A stretch of DNA of 23,536 bases, taken from Polymyxa betae (lineage: Eukaryota > Endomyxa > Phytomyxea > Plasmodiophorida > Plasmodiophoridae). Within the stretch, counting starts at the first letter, position 1. Every line of letters starts with the position of its first letter. Where the stretch lies: the NCBI GenBank assembly GCA_003693705.1, contig RBZT01000804.1, forward strand, positions 1-23,536, read 5' to 3'. The position numbers and the translations under genes were made by a program. Under the pieces are notes generated by a model that was given only the letters and a program-made list of their open reading frames with translations, was not told where the DNA came from and ran no database searches. Positions 19,533 through 23,536 of the stretch are shown here, piece by piece.

Positions 19533-20342
19533 AATGAGGCTCGTGTCCATACTGGCCCTGACCGTCACGGTCGCCTTAAACATCTGGTCTGGAACCCCTC
19601 AATGCAGAGCCCATCTCTGTGGCCATGCTGCTGCCGACTGCAGATAATGAATTCGAGGCGATCCTGATGGAAATCCTTCATAAATCTGCATTCGATCTGA
19701 CAACGAATGAATTGGAGATATTGGGTGTAGATAGGACCAATTATATTTATAATGATACTGATATGGAGATATAGAACTCCCAACCTGGAATAGAACACAT
19801 TGAGGAGGTTTGTAAGATAGATGATACAGCTTACGAAGAGGGCGGCGCCAGCGATCCCGTTCCATACAGTGAAGACAATCGCAAAACTGATGCTGAATCT
19901 TCCCGTCTTTCTGAAGGTATGAATCTATCACAATGCTCCTTATAACAATGTTAAATCGTGATCAGAACGGGAGACTTTCGAGGCGGAAATTTCGAAGATT
20001 CTAGAATGTTTAGACGCTCACGGTCAAGCTGATTTTAACAATTTGGATTTTCTCGGGATCAAGGAGGCTTCTGTGACTGTTCGAACGCTCGTTCTGCACA
20101 ACATCAATGATCGCAAGATCAGGTTGATTGGCAAACTTTATGAACATTTTCAGCATTATTCAGCATCCGTCAATTGGCAGTTAAACCAAGCGAAGTTATC
20201 GTTATCTGCAATGCTGCGTTGCTATAACGAGCATTGTGGCAACGACGTGGCCGTATTCGCCGAGAGGCACCAAACCCTGCCTGTAAAGTCGTTCCACAGA
20301 TTACGCTGTAGGGGTAACAAGCTCTGTGGGAAAGGCAAATAA
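19533..20342 (+). CDS. Probable split gene, about 206 aa, possibly secreted
   Basis: Exons joined by in-phase GT-AG introns: ending at 19726, then 19775-19916, then 19966-20342 with TAA. Introns are 48 and 49 nt, the same size class as in the E2F-like gene. From an in-frame ATG at 19625 the protein is 206 aa: MLLPTADNEFEAILMEIL at the start, an acidic linker (DDTAYEEGGASDPVPYSEDN), helical ETFEAEISKILECLDAHGQA and IRLIGKLYEHFQHYSASV, and a Cys/Arg/Lys-rich end (FHRLRCRGNKLCGKGK). Just upstream in another frame, an ATG at 19533 encodes a clear signal-peptide-like start (MRLVSILALTVTVALNIWSG, then TPQCRA). Only an implausibly short 25-nt intron would join it in phase, so there is a missed exon, a frameshift, or an unrelated frame. 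I do not recognise the family. Confidence 0.55.
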
Positions 20343-20628
20343 TGAGAGCGAAATCAGAAAGATTGAATGATACGGAAGACAGGATCTCTTCTAGCATAAA
20401 CTGAATCGTTTTCCTTTCCATTGTTTTCTATCGACTCTGCAGCAATCCCATTTTGCTTCTTCCGTGAAGTGTCTTTTCTTCGTGATTTTGAACAGACGTC
20501 CAGGCTCTCTTACTTAGATATTTCAGAGGTAATTCAGCCCATGTAATCTCATCGTAGTTCAGCCCTACAGAGGACTTCGAGATATTGACCGTGAAGGCAG
20601 CAACTGTTGGCCCAATCCTTCAGGAAGC
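20343..20628. other. 3' flank of the split gene, nothing seen
   Basis: No frame or RNA gene is supported. The only poly(A)-like word is AATAAT at the stop codon. Confidence 0.35.
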
Positions 20629-20650
20629 TAGGGTTTTAGGGTTTAGGGGG
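20629..20650 (+). repeat. Interstitial telomere-like repeat beside the LINE end
   Basis: Three AGGG cores spaced 8 and 7 nt, i.e. mixed TTTTAGGG/TTTAGGG units, then extra G. Read on the minus strand it is CCCTAAACCCTAAAACCCTA, which lies directly beyond the 3' end of the minus-strand LINE relic. Confidence 0.7.
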
Positions 20651-20989
20651 TCCCTGTACCTTTTAGAGGCTGCCGTTATCCCCTGCTGGTTTCCCAGCTT
20701 TCTCAAAATCAAAAGCGACATTTGTCATCGGGTTCAATTCCAATATTTTTCAGATGTGATTTGCATCGAGTATGTCCTGTACGGGCTCGATTCTGGAGCG
20801 GTCTGTTGTGTTTTTACTCGTAGTTCAACTAGAAGGGGTCGCGTCTGTAACACGTTTTAGCGCATTGAAATGGATTGAGCTCCGGATATCCAGAATCCGA
20901 CTCGGTTTGGTATCTGTGACTAGGTAGCGCTTCATCCTTTTTCGTGCATATTTTCTACTGTTTTTGCGAGCTAATTTGGCGATTTCGCA

Positions 20990-21400
20990 ATATCCTTTAC
21001 AGCTGCATTGACACACTGCTGTTTATAAGGGATAGTAGCAAGTTGCTGTAGACATGACAAAGAATCTGAAAATATACGAATCTGCTGATTCTTCGGACGC
21101 CGTATCTTGTATACGTTAGTTATACCGTACTGCAGAGTAATTATTTCTGTTTCGTAGCTTGATGTGCTTCAGGGATCTGAATCTGAGCTCAATTTCGGAA
21201 TTTGTTTTTCCAGTTTCGGCGTCCAACATATGGGTGACATTCCTATCGGTTAGCAAATCGGAATTGTTAACGTGGTCTGCCGGGATTTTCCATCGCGCTA
21301 TGTAAGCAGCTCCTGTGAGAAGACTATCGGTTTCATCGTCTGCTCTGAGGATACCGTCAGTCCAGAGGGTAATGCCCTCGTCGCTATCGGGTAGGAGCTT
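20990..21400 (-). pseudogene. RNase H domain of the LINE relic
   Basis: Minus-strand frames read ITLWTDGILRADDETDS then LLTGAAYIARW (first acidic residue in WTDG, 21364-21347). MLDAETGKTNSEIELR follows (expected Glu position), then after a frame change IFSDSLSCLQQLATIPYKQQ (third acidic residue in SDS, about 21074-21039). Order and spacing fit RNase H of non-LTR retrotransposons. Shifts between blocks show decay. Confidence 0.65.
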
Positions 21401-21599
21401 TCATTTTTTGTGTTTGTCGAGCGCTTCTGCTCTCGTACTAAGGTGGAAGATGCATTTGCTCAGACCTTCGAGCAAGCCCCACAGCGTTGTATGATTTGTT
21501 GAGCGGGTTTATGCAGAGTTATCTATAGAGTGGAACGCGCTTGAGCTTTGTTGGCTATTGATTCATCTCCCAATTGTTTGATGGAGGGCATTTATCAAA

Positions 21600-21830
21600 G
21601 TTGGCGTTCCGGAGAATTTTAAAAGCGCTTCAAAAATTGACCGTGGCATCGATTTACAAGCGCTTTTAAAAGCACCTCGGGAGATGCTTTTAAAAATTTA
21701 AAAGCGGAGGCCACGCAAACTTGAGAAAAAATTCGGAAAATACCTATTTGTCACTGACTTATAGCATCAGCAGCAAAGTTAAAAGCGCTTTAAAAACCCT
21801 TTAAAAGACGTTCAAAGCTACCGAAAGCGC
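21600..21830. repeat. Cluster of AAAAGCGCTT palindromic words
   Basis: Repeated variants of TTTTAAAAGCGCTT occur at about 21617, 21657, 21685, 21700 and 21779, including GCGCTTTTAAAAGC-type self-complementary words. The segment sits between the polymerase and RNase H parts of the LINE relic and has no recognisable coding content, so it looks inserted or expanded after the element died. Confidence 0.55.
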
Positions 21831-21939
21831 ATGTTTAATACCCCCTATTGTTTCAAATAGTTCTCCGTGTAATACGGATCTGATCGGATGAATGACTTCG
21901 TTGAACATTACACAACTTGTATCGGTGTTGATTTTGATT

Positions 21940-22300
21940 TAGTTTTGTAGACACCATGTTTCCATGTCCAGCAGTTGTGATGTCAAACCTTCTGTAACTT
22001 CGTCTTTTGTGGGCGCAGAGACCCGCCAGCTGTGTCGTCTACGTAGATATTCGAATTGGCTTCTGGGAGCGGCATATCGTATGCAAAGATCAGCCAGAAT
22101 AGAACATTGAGGCTGGATCCTTGGGGATGCCATTCTTTTGTTCCCGGATTTGGGACAGGGCGTTTTTATGTGTAAATGTGAAAGTTCTTTCACGTAATCG
22201 TATATTATCAATATTAGTTGAGGTGGGATTCCAAGTTTTATCATTTCCTTGACTAAGATATGTTTAGGAACTCTGTCATATGTTTTTGTGAAAACGTAAA
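21940..22300 (-). pseudogene. Reverse transcriptase domain of the LINE relic
   Basis: In order: YVFTKTYDRVPKHILVKEM (22298-22254 and on; compare the F.KAYDRV motif), LGIPPQLILIIYDYVKE, then after a frame shift PQGSSLNVLFWLIFAYDMPL and NIYVDDTAGG. YVDD (22045-22034) is the catalytic Asp pair. Downstream, IKINTDTSCVMFNEVI fits the W..KIN..KT.VM.F motif. At least two frameshifts and stops are present. Motif spacing is typical of non-LTR polymerases. Confidence 0.8.
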
Positions 22301-22349
22301 AGATGCATCCGAACTGTTCATTTTTGGCCGAGCTTGTACCACAGTAGTA

Positions 22350-23200
22350 CTAGTGCATTAGACATATGAGCGCGTGGGAGGTTGAGTGTCCTGTACGGCA
22401 CCCGATCGAAGGTGGCAGTCGGGGGCCAGGTGCCCTTCGAGATTGCACGTGATGCAGTGCGAAATTTTCGTAGGGTCTTTGGTGTGTCTTGTGTGCTTCG
22501 CCGCAGATTGTGCAGCGAATCTTCCCGCATCTACGGGCTATGGCGCTGTTCGCAGTCGATGGCATGACGATGCTTGCATACGCGTCCCGGGTTCATCTTT
22601 AAAGCAGCTGCTGCATAAACGTTGTCGCCAATCGTGACCCACTTCCGTGAGTTAATTAACAGACTGGGCTTCTGCAGGGTAATTGTAGGCGACTTTGATG
22701 GTGCTCGGCTGATTGAGCTTAATAAGCTCAACAGGTCTCTCTTTGTCGCGAAAGAACTTGAGGATGAGCTTGCTCTAAATTTGTGCTGGTGGGATTCGAA
22801 AGATGACAGCCTGTCGATCCTCGTCAAATTTAGCTTCGTTGTAGGGTACAAGCTTTCGGGTCTATTAAGTGTTTTCGATCGAAAATAGCTCTCGGTTTGC
22901 CAGATTGTCCAGACGCGCAGGCGTTGTCAGGAATAAAAAGACGGGCTGTTCCGGTATCTTCATGCTGAGCGCAATCAGACAACCCCCCCCCCCGAACAGG
23001 CATTTCTCGACCAGCTCAACAACGTCCTCTTCACTGTAGGCAAGCTCCGGGTTCCGGCCTGGCGGAGATTCTCCAGCTCTTGTTCCTGGGCGGGAGTCAG
23101 GACCGGGCATTGGTTTGTAATGCGGCTTTGTCCGCTTGGCCCTGCTCCAGCATCCGAGAGAGGCGTTGAACCTCCTTCAAAGCGATCCTGACAGGGTCAG
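22350..23200 (-). pseudogene. Gag-like ORF1 remnant with zinc knuckles
   Basis: A CX2CX4HX4C zinc knuckle reads CITCNLEGHLAPDC (within 22459-22413). Just upstream RCTICGEAHKT (22529-22491) and VCKHRHAIDC look like two further, altered knuckles in other frames. Further upstream are FDEDRQAVIFRIPPAQI, KERPVELIKLNQPSTIKVAY, and, at the far end, EEDVVELVEKCLFGGGG next to an 11-base C run (22983-22993). The frame changes repeatedly. Zinc-knuckle ORF1 proteins bind the RNA of non-LTR elements; this one is not functional as it stands. Confidence 0.6.
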
Positions 23201-23201
23201 C

Positions 23202-23370
23202 ACTTGAATACCACCCATACCACAATGATATTATTGAAAATTTTTCCAAAAATATCACGTTATAAGATCATTGAAAATTTTTCCAAAAATATCAGGTTAT
23301 ATGACCTTATAACGTGATATTTTTGGAAATTTTTTCAATAATATCATTGTGGTATGGGTGGTATTCAAGT
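23202..23370. mobile_element. 169-bp near-perfect AT-rich palindrome, MITE-like
   Basis: The 65-nt arms (23202-23266 and 23306-23370) match at 63 of 65 positions around a 39-nt centre. The outer ends read ACTTGAATACCACCCATACC. A 32-nt word starting ATTGAAAATTTTTCC occurs three times: direct at 23233-23264 and 23270-23301 (one mismatch) and inverted in the right arm. CAG lies next to both ends (one base offset on the left), possibly a target duplication but too short to trust. It contains no gene. Shape and size fit a foldback miniature transposon or a long hairpin at an element boundary. Confidence 0.7.
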
Positions 23371-23427
23371 CAGGGGCGATTTATCCGTGATGATATTAAG
23401 GATTAATCCAGGATAATATTTGAAAAA

Positions 23428-23536
23428 ATGAAAATATTATTAAAAATAATGACTGATATTAAACTTGAATACATAAAAGATTTTCCCAATTATCTTATCA
23501 GTAATAAGGGGGGTATATATAGCATATATAAAAATA
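23428..23536 (+). CDS. Start of a NUMOD4-like protein, cut by the window end
   Basis: A frame with ATGs at 23428 and 23449 stays open to the last base. From the second ATG it reads MTDIKLEYIKDFPNYLISNK then GGIYSIYKN. The pattern aromatic-x-I-x-x-(F/Y)-x-x-Y-x-(I/V)-S-N-x-G-x-(I/V)-x-S is that of NUMOD4, a small DNA-binding module at the N-terminus of many HNH homing-type endonucleases in phages and large DNA viruses. The nuclease domain would lie beyond the window. Codons are very AT-rich, unlike the E2F and coiled-coil genes. Which ATG is used is open. Only about 29-36 residues are visible, so the call rests on one motif. Confidence 0.6.
   Translation, partial: MKILLKIMTDIKLEYIKDFPNYLISNKGGIYSIYKN

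Larger units (their letters stand above)
20660..23200 (-). mobile_element. Decayed LINE (non-LTR retrotransposon) with RNase H
   Basis: Domains on the minus strand run in the order of RNase H-bearing non-LTR elements: a gag-like region (about 23200-22350), reverse transcriptase (about 22300-21800), RNase H (about 21400-21000), then a C-terminal block (20783-20712) reading RTGHTRCKSHLKNIGIEP and DDKCRF, matching the Cys-rich segment after RNase H in many LINEs. Numerous frameshifts and stops show it is dead. No apurinic-type endonuclease is seen between the zinc knuckles and the reverse transcriptase, where at most about 100 bp remain, so that domain is deleted or never existed. The relic is interrupted by an AAAAGCGCTT-rich segment (21600-21830). 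Confidence 0.75.

Noticed and set aside
19565-19931. Minus-strand frames opposite the 19.6-20.3 kb gene
   Set aside because: The plus strand gives in-phase splicing and better protein composition.
22622-22888. 88-codon plus frame in the LINE gag-like region
   Set aside because: Antisense to the gag-like remnant; the minus strand carries zinc knuckles and polymerase in order.
22983-22993. Run of 11 C as a programmed frameshift site
   Set aside because: The element is already broken in many places, so a homopolymer slip or sequencing error is the simpler reading.
1-23536. CRISPR array, bacterial operon, plasmid origin or integron
   Set aside because: No regularly spaced short direct repeats, no bacterial-style gene clusters and no replication genes; spliced genes show it is eukaryotic.

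Overview
The window is nuclear DNA from a eukaryote. The two clearest genes are split by many short GT-AG introns (about 39-195 nt), one poly(A) signal is visible, and no bacterial operon structure or Shine-Dalgarno-led genes were found. Short TTTAGGG/TTTTAGGG tracts, all in the same orientation, and a plant/animal-type two-domain E2F fit an alga or other protist. The species cannot be fixed from sequence alone.

The core (4.5-9.7 kb, minus strand) holds two tightly packed genes for which I could build complete gene models with every exon in phase. The first is an atypical E2F-type transcription factor with two winged-helix DNA-binding domains (8 exons, 346 aa, 9676 to 7783). Only 86 bp further on is a long coiled-coil protein (9 exons, 877 aa, 7696 to 4528) followed by an AATAAA signal. 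A third probable gene (plus strand, about 19.6-20.3 kb) joins cleanly over 48- and 49-nt introns; its 5' end is unresolved.

The rest is mostly decayed DNA. Two related LTRs lie at about 0.96-1.25 kb (plus) and 16.8-17.1 kb (minus). Frame-broken Ty3/gypsy and Ty1/copia polymerase fragments lie at 17.4-18.2 kb. A decayed LINE-like retroelement with zinc knuckles, reverse transcriptase and RNase H fills 20.7-23.2 kb on the minus strand and ends close to telomere-like repeats. Several stop-interrupted frames (3.2-3.6 kb, 15.9-16.5 kb) look like dead genes of unknown origin. The 9.7-15.9 kb and 18.2-19.5 kb stretches hold only weak candidate exons.

The most unusual part is the right edge. After the LINE relic comes a 169-bp near-perfect AT-rich palindrome. 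Beyond it the DNA turns sharply AT-rich and starts a new reading frame whose first residues look like a NUMOD4 module, as in HNH endonucleases of phages and giant viruses. The frame runs off the window, so a viral or homing-element insertion is a hypothesis.
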